Assembly (NCBI GenBank): GCA_907164885.2
Contig: OU015493.1
Span: 65,346,126 to 65,410,125, forward strand
Direction of reading: 5' to 3'
Length of the DNA: 64,000 nucleotides
Source: Dolomedes plantarius
Lineage: Eukaryota; Arthropoda; Arachnida; Araneae; Dolomedidae
Shown here: positions 11,485-20,621 of the stretch, one piece after another
Layout of the letters: every line of letters starts with the position of its first letter
How positions within the stretch are numbered: position 1 is the first letter of the stretch
Program-made: the position numbers and the translations under genes
The notes under the pieces: model-generated
What the model was told of the DNA's origin: nothing
Seen by the model: only the letters and a program-made list of their open reading frames with translations
Database searches by the model: none

Positions 11485-11945
11485 TTCAATTTCTTTTTTA
11501 ACAACATCACGTAAAGCATATGGTATTCTTCTGGGTAGATGAATAGAAAAGCATGCATCATTTTCAAATTCAATACCATATTCAAAATCTTTATATATCC
11601 AATCCCTTCAAATATTTTGTTTGGAATTTTCTCAAAAACTGTATTTAATTTCATAACATCAACATTTCTTTTTATTAACCCCAAATTTTCACACGTTTTA
11701 CACCCTAGTATGCAGTTATAATTACCATCAACTACTAATAATTTTAAGTTTGTTGGCTTATTTTCAATGGTACACTTTGCAATTACCTCACCTTGCACCG
11801 GAGTGTATTCATTATTAAATGACTTTAATATTTGTACCGAAGATTTAACAAGTGGTAATGATAACTTTTTAAAAGCCTCTTTTGTAATAACATTTCCTTC
11901 TGCACCTGTATCGAAGTTGAATTTAACCTTAACCCCATTATCAAA
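11485..11945 (-). pseudogene. Gypsy-1 protease region
   Basis: On the minus strand near 11925-11890 the frame shows FNFDTGAEGNVI, an aspartic protease active site (DTG). It is followed by the strand-rich segment LKLLVVDGNYNCILG..T at 11798-11481. The region connects gag to RT in the same order as other Gypsy elements and contains frame changes. Confidence 0.75.
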
Positions 11946-12873
11946 AATTACTGAAGTAAACTAAGCATTTTTTTATGATTGGTCTGCCAATTCACCAATA
12001 TTTAAGGTTTCTAAATTTAAATCTTCATCAGAACATTCTTTAACCTCTTGCATTTTTTTACTATTAAGATTATTACTTGATTTCCCTGTTTTCCATTTTG
12101 CTTTACACTGACGAGCATAATGTCCATTTTTTAAACAACTTTTGCAGATAACGTTAAAAGCAGGACACTTTTTAAATTCATGCCCTAAACCACAACGCCA
12201 ACATAATTTATTTCACTTCTTATAATCAATTTTTGATTTAGAATAATAGTTCTGCTGTTTTGATTTTGAGTTAACTACAGCAAGAATTTACTTCTCATTT
12301 TTAACCGTTACATTATTCATTTCTTTTAATTGCGTAGTGGCTTGTTCACTAGCTCTGCAAATATCAATAATTTTTTTACGGGTAAGTTCTCTTTCTGCTA
12401 ATAATAATTCACGGACTTTATCAGAATTAATTCCTCTAACAATCTGATCCCGTAACAAGCTATCTTGTAAAGTTCCAAAAGAACAATCAACAATTTTAGT
12501 TTTCAACTTTGTGAAATATGAGTCAAAAGTTTCTTGCTTACCTTGTATTAAGTTGAAGAATAAGTAGCGAGTGTAAGTTTCATTAGGTTTAGGTGAGAAA
12601 AAATTATCAAACCTTTCCTTTATTTTCACCAAGTCATTTCTGTCAACGTCACTCAGATCAAATGTACCTATTATAGATAACTGTTGCTTCCGGTCCTATG
12701 GAAGACATAAATGTAGCGGCTTGCACCTCTGGCGATTTAGTTGATAGCTGTGTAGCTGTCGCATAAAATTCAAATGTCTGTTTCCATAGCTTCCATTTAA
12801 TAGCCATTCCATCCTCCGTCACTTGTAATTCACGGGGAAGGCGAGAATTCATAGCATCTGAATCAACCGGCAT
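11946..12873 (-). pseudogene. Gypsy-1 gag
   Basis: The minus-strand ATG at 12873 begins MPVDSDAM and a capsid-like region (EDGMAIKWKLWKQTFEFY). It breaks at 12658 and continues at 12632-12288 (FDNFFSPKPNETYTRYLF). Near 12205-12107 two zinc knuckles can be read, CWRCGLGHEFKKC and CKSCLKNGHYARQC, which would bind the RNA genome. Several stops interrupt the gene. Confidence 0.85.
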
Positions 12874-12941
12874 TTTCTTCGTTCCAAAGAAATTTTATCA
12901 ACAAATATCAACTACATTATCAAATATATCTTCTGACACCA
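12874..12941 (-). promoter_or_regulatory. Gypsy-1 leader and primer binding site
   Basis: Directly inside the 5' LTR, the minus strand reads TGGTGTCAGAAGATAT, which fits a PBS complementary to a tRNA 3' end. It is followed by a short leader to the gag ATG at 12873. Confidence 0.6.
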
Positions 12942-13110
12942 TGTAACGTTCCTAGCACATAATGGAAGTTACTGGTAAGCAAGTTCAAATGAAGACAGCG
13001 CAAGATTGCAATAGAACACAAACTTTATTGGCCGCCATTATATACTCAACTACGTTCTGGATCTAGCTGTTGCCACTTACATAAATGTGCTACTCGATGA
13101 TGACATGATA
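12942..13110 (-). repeat. Gypsy-1 5' LTR
   Basis: 169 bp, aligns with 2464-2632. Its outer end reads GATGACATGATA where the partner has GACATGACA, so one terminal base has changed. It is flanked by TSD CATTA. Confidence 0.9.
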
Positions 13111-13115
13111 CATTA

Positions 13116-14119
13116 AGAAAGCGAAAGTCTGTTCGCACTGCGTTTACGAAGACTGTAAATAGTTTAATGGAGGAATTCGAAAAAGAAGTGCCAAATGGCG
13201 AAGTCGTGAAAACAAAATGTTTAACTTTAGATCGCATTTACAGTGAATTAAAAGATTGTGATGATATAATTTTGAACAATATCGAAACAGATGAAGATTT
13301 TGAAAAGGAATATAGTAAAATTGAAGAATATCGAGAGAAAATGGATTTAGTGAGATTAAAAAAATGAAAACTTTTTCAATAAAATGTGTTCCGATAGAAC
13401 AGCTGAATCAGTAATTTCATCGCCAAAAGTAAAACGAAAAATTCGCCTACCAAAAATTGAATTGCTACATTTCGGTGGCGATTTGAAGGACAATTTAGGA
13501 TTTTTGAGCCAATTTCAAAGAATACATACTGATGAAGATTTGGCACCGGAAGATAAATTTCAATATTTATTACAGTGCATGGTGCAAGGAAGTCGAGCTC
13601 GCGAAGTTATTGAAAGTTTACCTCCAACATCTGAAAACTATGAAAAGGCAATTGAAGCTTTAAAGAACAGATTTGGGAGAGAAGAATTGTTGATAGAATT
13701 TGATGTTCGCGAGTTATCAGCTCTTGTTATAAAGAATGCAACAAAAAAGGGGGTAAGTCAAATATTTCTTATTTGTATGATAAATTAGAATCCCATTTGA
13801 GTCAATAGGGCTAACAAGTGAAAAATATGAAGCCATTTTATTCCCTCGTTTTGAATCATGTGTCCCCGAAGAATTGATGAGAATTTGGCTGCGAAATCCA
13901 ACACAACCGTCAGCCGAAATTGAATTAACAGGTGATTATGGGAATAAACTTAAGAATTTACTTTGTTTTTTAAAACGTGAAGTAGAAGGCGAAGAACGCT
14001 TACAGCTTGCTAGAAATGGAATGACAACTGAATTCAATAATGGTAATTTGAAGAGTAAGAAAAAACAAAATTTAGATGCGACAATGCCCACTGCAAATAA
14101 TTTATTTCAGGTGACATGA
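13116..14119 (+). pseudogene. BEL-1 gag, main part
   Basis: Continues the gag start at 2443. The first segment (to 13367) is followed by a frame change in an A-rich run. From 13384 the block LPKIELLHFGGDL..NLGFLSQFQRI is a strong match to the BEL/Pao Gag signature. Further segments include GSRAREVIESLPPTSENY and, after another shift near 13790, VPEELMRIWLRNP. It encodes the capsid-like structural protein. At least three frame changes are present. Confidence 0.87.
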
Positions 14120-14138
14120 CAAAAAAAAGTTTCATTGT

Positions 14139-15350
14139 GTGTTCAGTGACAAGTCCCACGAAAGTAAAGATTGCTTCTTAGCACAAAATTGGCCTTTAGA
14201 CAAGAAAAAGGAAGCTATAAGTAATAAGAAGGTGTGTTATGTTTGTTTCAAGGGTAGTCACAAAGCAAGGGATTGTAAATCGAAAATCAAGTGTATGATT
14301 TGTTCTAAAAGACACCATACAATCATGTGTTTTGAATTACCTGTAAATAAAAGAGAGATTTCAACAAATGAGACGATTGACTCAAGCAACGCATTGATCG
14401 CCGAAGAATGTTCTGAAGCTGTATTACTGAAGACTATACTTGTAAATATTGAAGCCAATGGAAAACAAAAGTGTGTTCGAGCATTGATTGACAGTGGTTC
14501 TCAGAATTCGCATATATTGAAAAAGACTGCCGAAGAACTAGGACTTGTACCTGTAAGTAAGAGAAGTTTAGCCCATTCATTGTTAGGTGGTGTTAAAACA
14601 CAAGTGAAAGATCACGGTCTGTATGAAATGAAGCTTAAGTAGCCCAATAGTAAATATTCTCTTGATATACAGGTTTTGGATCAATTATCTATTTGTGGAA
14701 AAATTCCTAGATTCAAAAGAGGATTGCGGAATAAAGAATTAAGAGAAAAGAAAATCTGGATAACTGATTATGGAGAAGGTTCTCCTGAAATAGAACTGTT
14801 GATTGGAGTGGACTTCTGTGGACAACTTCTTATTGGACTGATACACAAATTTGAATCTGGATTAATTGCGTATGAAACTTATTTAGGTTGGGTCTTAATG
14901 GGTAGAACATCAAATAACATTAAAAGCACATCACAGTCAAGCGCTACTAAAAGTATCACAATGCTCACACATAGTGAGAAAATAGAACACTTCTGGGATT
15001 TGGAACTTTTAGGGATCAAAGAACCTACAGTAAAAACATCCAGAGAAAAAGTGGTGAAATTCTTTAGCGATACTTTATCTACTGATTTTGATGGTCGTTA
15101 TATGGTGAGATTATCCTGGACTGACAATTCTAGTCTTCCTGATAATAGGAACATTGCAGAAAAAAGACTACTAGCAACAACTTCAAAATTGATTTCGTCA
15201 GGAAGATATTCAGATTACAATTCAGTTCTCGAAAGTTGGGAATATGAGATCATCGAAGAGGTTTTGGAAAGTGGAAGAGAAGGAAGGTGTCATTATCTTC
15301 CTCATCGTAGAGTTTTTAAAGAATGCTCGACAACGCAGACCATTATTTGA
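14139..15350 (+). pseudogene. BEL-1 zinc knuckle and protease region
   Basis: Two zinc-binding motifs, CYVCFKGSHKARDC and CMICSKRHHTIMC, are followed by an aspartic protease with ALIDSGSQNSHI (DSG). The frame is broken only by TAG at 14640-14642. It then continues through ELLIGVDF and GLIAYETYLGWVLMGR, the typical linker ahead of RT in BEL/Pao elements. The RT start (GRCHYLPHRRVFKE) loses frame near 15335. Confidence 0.88.
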
Positions 15351-16611
15351 TGCTGCATGTAAAGAAAAGAGCAAATTTTCTCTCAATGACTGCCTAGAAA
15401 AGGGATTGAATATTTTAGACACAATTCCTTCAATACTGATGAGATTTAGAGAAAAGAAAATTGGACTAATTTCGGACATAAGGAAGGCATTCTTACAGAT
15501 ATCCATTCATCCAGAAGACAGAGATTTCTTAAGGTTTTTCTGGTGGAATGATTATGAGGAAAGAAAAATGAAGATTTATCGTCACAGAAGACTTGTTTTT
15601 GGATTGAGTTGCAGCCCATTCCTGCTTGGAGCTGTGATAAACAACCTTTTAGAAAATTGTCCTCAAGAATATCGTGTTATTGCCGAAATTTTGAAAAAAA
15701 GTTTCTACGTGGACAATTGTGTAACGTCTGTTGATATAGAAGAACTCTCTGAGTTTTTAAATGGAGCTACAGAATTGATGAAATTAGGAAGCTTTGAATT
15801 AAGGGGATGGGAAAATACTTCAGATGATGCTGATTCAATACCATCTCATGTTCTAGAACTTTCATGGGACCGAAAAGAAGATCTGCTCTTTTGTGACACT
15901 AGTCATATAGACACTGCCTGTGAGCCTATGTCCAGAAGGAATGTGCTATCTTGCATCCAGGGCGTTTTTGATCCTTCTGGACTCACATGCCCAGTAACTA
16001 TTGTTCCTAAATTATTGTTGCAAGAAACATGGAGAAAAAAGTTAGGTTGGGATGAACGACTACCCATGCATGCAGAGAAGAAATTTATGCAGTGGTTAAA
16101 GGACTTGGCTCATCTAAATAATATAAAATTTCCACGATGTGCAATCCCTATAGAATTCAGAGGATTTTACAGCATACATTCCTTTTGTGACGCCAGTTCA
16201 TCAAGCTATGCATGTGTGATTTATTTGAGAACAGAAGATAAAGATGGCGTGAGCATCCAACTGCTGCAGGCTAAATCGAGAGTTGCTCCATTACGGAAAA
16301 CAATTGTTCTTCGATTAGAATTGCTCGCTTGCTGCATCGGTGCTCGTCTAGCTTATTCAATGAAAGAGGCGATGACGTTGGAAGATGTGCCGAGATTCTT
16401 TTGGACAGATTCGACGACTGTTCTCTATTGGATCAAGAACAAGGAAAACTGGGGAACATTTGTCAACAATAGAATAAAAGAGAAAAATCAACTGTCTACA
16501 GCAGAAATGGGGAGGCATGTTCCTGGGCAATGTAGTCCCGCAGATCTTCCTTCAAGAGGATGCATTTTGAAGACAATTTTGGATTCAAGATGGTGGAAAG
16601 GGCCGCAGTAG
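15335..16611 (+). pseudogene. BEL-1 reverse transcriptase and RNase H
   Basis: The frame includes LNDCLEKG, LISDIRKAFLQI (first catalytic Asp), RRLVFGLSCSPFLLGA and FYVDNCVTSV, where YVDN replaces YVDD as is usual in BEL/Pao. RNase H follows with HSFCDASSSSYACVIY, LELLACCIGARLA and FWTDSTTVLYWI. It ends at TAG 16609-16611, with the family sequence continuing beyond in degraded form. This piece alone is an open stretch of 455 codons. It would perform minus- and plus-strand DNA synthesis. Confidence 0.9.
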
Positions 16612-17776
16612 CTTTCTGAAAAAGATTGGCCTAGTTCCGAGATACAAATTAACGAAGAAGTCTCAAAGGAGAAAAAGAAAGGAATGACATCAGTCAATAT
16701 TTCCCCCAGTGAAACAGTTTGGTATTTGAATCGATTTTCGAAATAATCAAGAATACTGAGATTTGTAGCATGGATTCTTCGATTTGGCTACAATAATTGA
16801 TATCACAACAGCAAACGAGGAGAGTTATCTTTGGAGGAAATTCGAATTGCGGAGAAGAAACTTTTAAGATTTGTGCAACAGGGAAGTTTTGATGACATAG
16901 TTACACAAAATAAATTGAAAAGTCTCAACGTTTTTATTGACAACGAAGGTTTAATGAAATTGAAGACGAAAATAGTGAGAAGGAAAGATCATGAAAATTT
17001 CAGATGTACTATTGTTTTACTATCCAATCATCTACTTGTGGAACGACTGATCTTCGAAAATCATACAAATTCCTACCACAGTGGAACACTGGTTGTGCTA
17101 TCAAATCTACGACAACATTTTTGGATTTTACGAGGCAGAAAGACTGTTCAAAGAATCATAAACCAATGCATTCGCTGTAAGATATACACTTCGAAGAAAA
17201 TTGAAACTGTACCTGCTCCACTACCTGAGGACAGAGTTAGAGATGCGCTAGTTTTTTAAGTGACCGGTGTGGATTTAGCAGGTCCACTTTATTTAAGGAA
17301 TAGAAATAAAGCATATATAGTACTGTTTACATGCGCGGTTTACCATGCCATACACTTAGAACTGATACAAAGTCTCTCGACTGATGGATTCTTGTTAGGG
17401 TTGAGAAGATTTATAGCAAGACGAGGTCGGCCGAGAAAAATGTATAGTGACAGTTTCATAGGACTAATTTCATAGGAGCTGATAATTTAATGGCATTCCT
17501 TGACTGGAAAAATATTACACAAGAGACCTCAATTTTAAGAATTCAGTGGAACTTCAAACCACCCACTGCTTCTTGTTGGGGAGGTTTTTGGGAACGCATG
17601 GTCCAAATGGTGAAGAAAATCTTAAGGAGAATTTTAGGAAGAGCGTCCATAAATTTCGAAGAATCAAATACAGTTCTTTGCGATAGGGAAGCAGTTATTA
17701 ATTCAAGACCACTCAACTATTTATCCGAAGATCCAGACGACTTAACACCTCTCACACCATCCATGTTTATTCAAGA
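16612..17776 (+). pseudogene. BEL-1 integrase, first part
   Basis: The zinc-binding module (ENHTNSYHSG...CIRCKIY) lies at 16831-17259, closed by a TAA where the family has Glu. The core starts TGVDLAGPLYL (first Asp). The second Asp block reads YSDSFIGL in place of the usual YSDNGTNF, so it is damaged. A frame change near 17470 leads to a segment with SCWGGFWERMVQMVK (catalytic Glu) and DPDDLTPLTPSMF. Helitron-1 interrupts it at 17776/17777, and the frame resumes at 32807. Confidence 0.87.
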
Positions 17777-18241
17777 CTAGCTGAAGTACCCGGCGATGCG
17801 GCGATGCCTGGGATTTTAAGAATGTTTGTTAACCAAAATCAATTTAAAAATTAACACAGTATAAATAACATGGAAAAAATATATGTGAAATGTTATACAC
17901 ATCTCAGAATTTCAGCCTTTCATCATTGTAGCACTAAAATCTGAAAAGTAAAAATGTCAAATTTACTTGGCCGTGCTTCGCCCGTCTAGCCGGTTGGTTT
18001 AGGGACCCGCTCCCATCATACGATTGCGGGAAGTTCGTCACGGTAGAAAAATTACCTAGAATTCTTAGAAAATAGGTTTTAAATTAATAAATTGCTGATT
18101 TCCACACGACGCTAGGCGTACAGTAAAGGCGCCTTATCCTCCTTATGCGAAATTTGCAAGGCGATGATCCCCAGTAGGGATATGTTTCCTTGTTTAATTT
18201 TGTAGAATTTAGGTAGACTCATCAACTTAAGGCAATTAGGT

Positions 18242-18960
18242 CTGACAAACGAAAAAATTAATAGAAATCTGCAATTAAGGGCTCCACGCACCATAAATGC
18301 AAGATTCTGTAGCAAAAAAATTAAAAGTATTAAAGTATATGTTCAAGGTATTGACAAACGAAAAAATTAACAGAAATCTGCAATTAGGACTCCACGCACC
18401 ATAAATGCAAGATTCTGTAGCAAAAAAATTAAAGTATTAAACTATAGCTAGAATACACTGAAAAACGAAAAAATTAATACAAATCTGCAATTAAGGGCTC
18501 CACGCACCATAAATGCAAGATTCTGTAGCAAAAAAATTAAAGTTTTAAAGTATAGCTAGAATGCACTAACAAACCAAAAAATTAATAGAAATCTGCAATT
18601 AAGGGCTCCACGCACCATAAATGCAAGATTCTGTAGCAAAAAAAAATAAAAAATAAAGTATTAAAGTATAGCTAGAATGCACTTACAAACGAAAAAATTA
18701 ATAGAAATCTGCAATTAAGGGCTCCACGCACCATAAATGCAAGATTCTGTAGAAAAAAAAGTTAAAGTAGAAGTAGAAGGCACTAACAAACTAAAAAATT
18801 AATAGAAATCTGCAATTAAGGGCTCCACGCACCATAAATGCAAGTTTCTGTAGAAAAAAATGAAAGTATAGGTAGAAGGCACTAACAAAGTAAAAAATTA
18901 ATAGAAATCTGCAATTAAGGGCTCCACGCACCATAAATGCAAGATTCTGTAGCAATAAAT
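18242..18960. repeat. Minisatellite, seven copies, inside Helitron-1
   Basis: Seven direct copies start near 18244, 18353, 18460, 18568, 18684, 18784 and 18883, with a period of about 99-116 bp. Each has a constant core containing ATCTGCAATTAAGGGCTCC and CATAAATGCAAGATTCTGTA, then a variable A-rich spacer. A partial copy follows near 19015. It lies between the helicase stop and the Helitron 3' hairpin. Confidence 0.92.
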
Positions 18961-19102
18961 ATCTGCATAATAAAAATCTCCATAATAAATGTCTCCATAA
19001 AAAAATAATCTCCATAAATGCAAGATTCTGTAACAATAATAGAACCATTCTCTCCATAATAAACTCCATATAAATCTCTGTTCAGTTAAACTGATCCCCA
19101 TA

Positions 19103-19127
19103 TTACCTCAAAGCAGCTTCATAGACT
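19103..19127 (-). pseudogene. Last codons of the Helitron-1 Rep/helicase
   Basis: On the minus strand the six-base Gypsy-3 target copy leads into codons for EAALR and a TAA at 19103-19105. The partner segment ends ...ETRNIVY at 26793. Helitron-2 ends QNIVFKEVF at the same place, which supports this as the natural C-terminus. Confidence 0.75.
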
Positions 19128-19653
19128 TGTAGGGTTCGCGTGTTGCTCAGATGCAAATTTCGACTAGCAGCGCTGTACATGCCAGCCAAAGTGAGTTCGG
19201 CGCAGATGTTTGAGCTATTTAAAGGGCACACGCTGAGTTGGCAAGAGCCCAATACTGAGAAAGCCCAAGACTGGAGTAGTGAAACTGAGAGAGCCCAATA
19301 CTGAGAAAGCCCAAGACGGGAGTAGCGATACTGAGAGAGCTCAAGACTGGAGTAGCGATACGGATAGAGCGTGTATTGGTATTTAGCCGAGGTGGCTGCA
19401 CGACTTCGAGAATTAGCTCAGAGCCGAGGTTTACGGGTATGTTTAGCGAATTCATACTCTGCCTGAGGGATTCATTGCGACCTTTAGTTTCTTAGTACCG
19501 CGGGTTGCGGTACTGATTGTGTATTATTTTGGAAGCCCCAAGTCTGTATATGTTAGTCTGCCTCTACGTAGAGAATAAAGAAGTTATTCTAGAGTTATCC
19601 CTCGCACGAAGAGTGCCTAGTGCTTTGTAGAAAAAAAGAAAGGAAGAACCACA
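19128..19653 (+). repeat. Gypsy-3 5' LTR
   Basis: 526 bp, TGTAGGGTTCG...AACCACA. It contains a tandem pair of ~45-bp units around 19248-19330 (AGCCCAATACTGAG...), of which the 3' LTR has one fewer. AATAAAG near 19575 may be the polyadenylation signal. A small hairpin GCAC-GAAGA-GTGC lies near the end and recurs in the leader at 19749-19761. Confidence 0.95.
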
Positions 19654-19656
19654 TAC

Positions 19657-19847
19657 TGGCGCCCGAACATTTCGACCGAAAGAGAGGTGAGTGTTTGTAC
19701 ATTATAAAAAAAAAAATTGTAAAGTGTGTTCTATAGTGCTGTGGAGTTCGCACGAAGAGTGCCAAAGAAGTAGCGATTGTGTATGGTATCATTCTATATA
19801 GTAAAACTCTGAGTTTTGTCTAAAAGTATAATATCTACGGCACTAGG
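19657..19847 (+). promoter_or_regulatory. Gypsy-3 PBS and leader
   Basis: TGGCGCCCGAAC at 19657-19668 is the primer binding site, three bases after the LTR. The 190-bp leader repeats the GCACGAAGAGTGC hairpin found in the LTR, then leads to the gag ATG at 19848. Confidence 0.8.
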
Positions 19848-20621
19848 ATGTCAGCAGAGGAAGTAGCTCAGCTACGCGAGCAGTTAGAACAATTAGCATT
19901 AAATGGCCGGGAAGAACACCAAACAGACCAGACTGCAGGGTGGCAGCATTTGGCTAATTTTGTGGCCATGACTGCACCACAAAGTGCTTGGTTTTCGGGG
20001 GAAGGATCTGTCATTAGATATTTAGAGGCAGTTGAGGAACATTGCGTCAGCTATCCTGTCTCAGACGCACAAAAGTTGGTGATTGCAAAAAGAGGGCTGC
20101 GGGGAGCGGCTAAGCAATGGTATGATGTTATTGGGTCCAGTGGGATCACTACATTTGAGCAGTTTGCTGAAAAGCTAAAGAAAACATTTCCAGAAGTAAG
20201 GGATACCCTTAAGTTGGAGCAGGAATTATATGGAGTATGTCAAAAGCCAGAGCAAACCGCGTACGAGGTGGTCATTCGGAAATGTGAGTTATTGAAGAAA
20301 CTCAATGAGAACCAAACGGAAGAAAGAAAGGTTAAATTAATTACAGATCGATTAAACCCTAATGCGCAAGATTTTTTAGAAATTATCAGGCCCAAAGATC
20401 TAACAGAGCTAATTGAAGGGGTGATAAAGTACGACCAAAGACACCCACCGAGTATACGAAAAGCGGTTCCGGACAATGTTGGGAGATTTTATAGAAGGCC
20501 ACAAGTGGATAGAGGGATCCGACAGAGTGGAAATTGGTCATATCCTCCTAGGTATAATAGGCCACAGGCCATTACAAACCCTAGATACCCTGATATTCAA
20601 TATGAGCGCAATTTAAACTAG
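19848..20621 (+). CDS. gag: Gypsy-3 Gag
   Basis: This 257-residue protein is expected to form the cytoplasmic virus-like particle. The N-terminus has a short helical region (EVAQLREQLEQLAL). The middle resembles retrotransposon capsid proteins, with WFSGEGSVIRYLEAVEEH, AKQWYDVIGSSGITTFEQFAEKLKKTF and a helical C-terminal capsid lobe. The tail is rich in Arg, Tyr and Pro (FYRRPQVDRG...YNRPQ) and has no CCHC zinc knuckle, so RNA binding probably relies on this basic tail. The ATG at 19848 is the first in frame after the PBS. It ends in TAG at 20619-20621, immediately after a frameshift heptamer, with pol in the -1 frame. No lesion is seen. Confidence 0.92.
   Translation: MSAEEVAQLREQLEQLALNGREEHQTDQTAGWQHLANFVAMTAPQSAWFSGEGSVIRYLEAVEEHCVSYPVSDAQKLVIAKRGLRGAAKQWYDVIGSSGITTFEQFAEKLKKTFPEVRDTLKLEQELYGVCQKPEQTAYEVVIRKCELLKKLNENQTEERKVKLITDRLNPNAQDFLEIIRPKDLTELIEGVIKYDQRHPPSIRKAVPDNVGRFYRRPQVDRGIRQSGNWSYPPRYNRPQAITNPRYPDIQYERNLN

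Larger units (their letters stand above)
2464..13110 (-). mobile_element. Gypsy-1: minus-strand Gypsy LTR retrotransposon, nested in BEL-1
   Basis: Two 169-bp LTRs (2464-2632 and 12942-13110) are flanked by a 5-bp TSD CATTA at 2459-2463 and 13111-13115. Read on the minus strand, the order is LTR, PBS-like TGGTGTCAGAAG, gag with two zinc knuckles, DTG protease, RT, RNase H, integrase, polypurine tract and LTR. The LTRs differ at about 8-9 of 169 positions, so the insertion is old. Gypsy-2 sits in its integrase and a Tc1 transposon in its pol 3' end. Stops and frameshifts occur in every domain. Confidence 0.9.

Noticed and set aside
18242..18960. Regular repeats resembling a CRISPR array
   Set aside because: Units are about 100-116 bp with long cores and A-rich spacers, lie inside a eukaryotic Helitron, and have no cas genes. 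It is a minisatellite.
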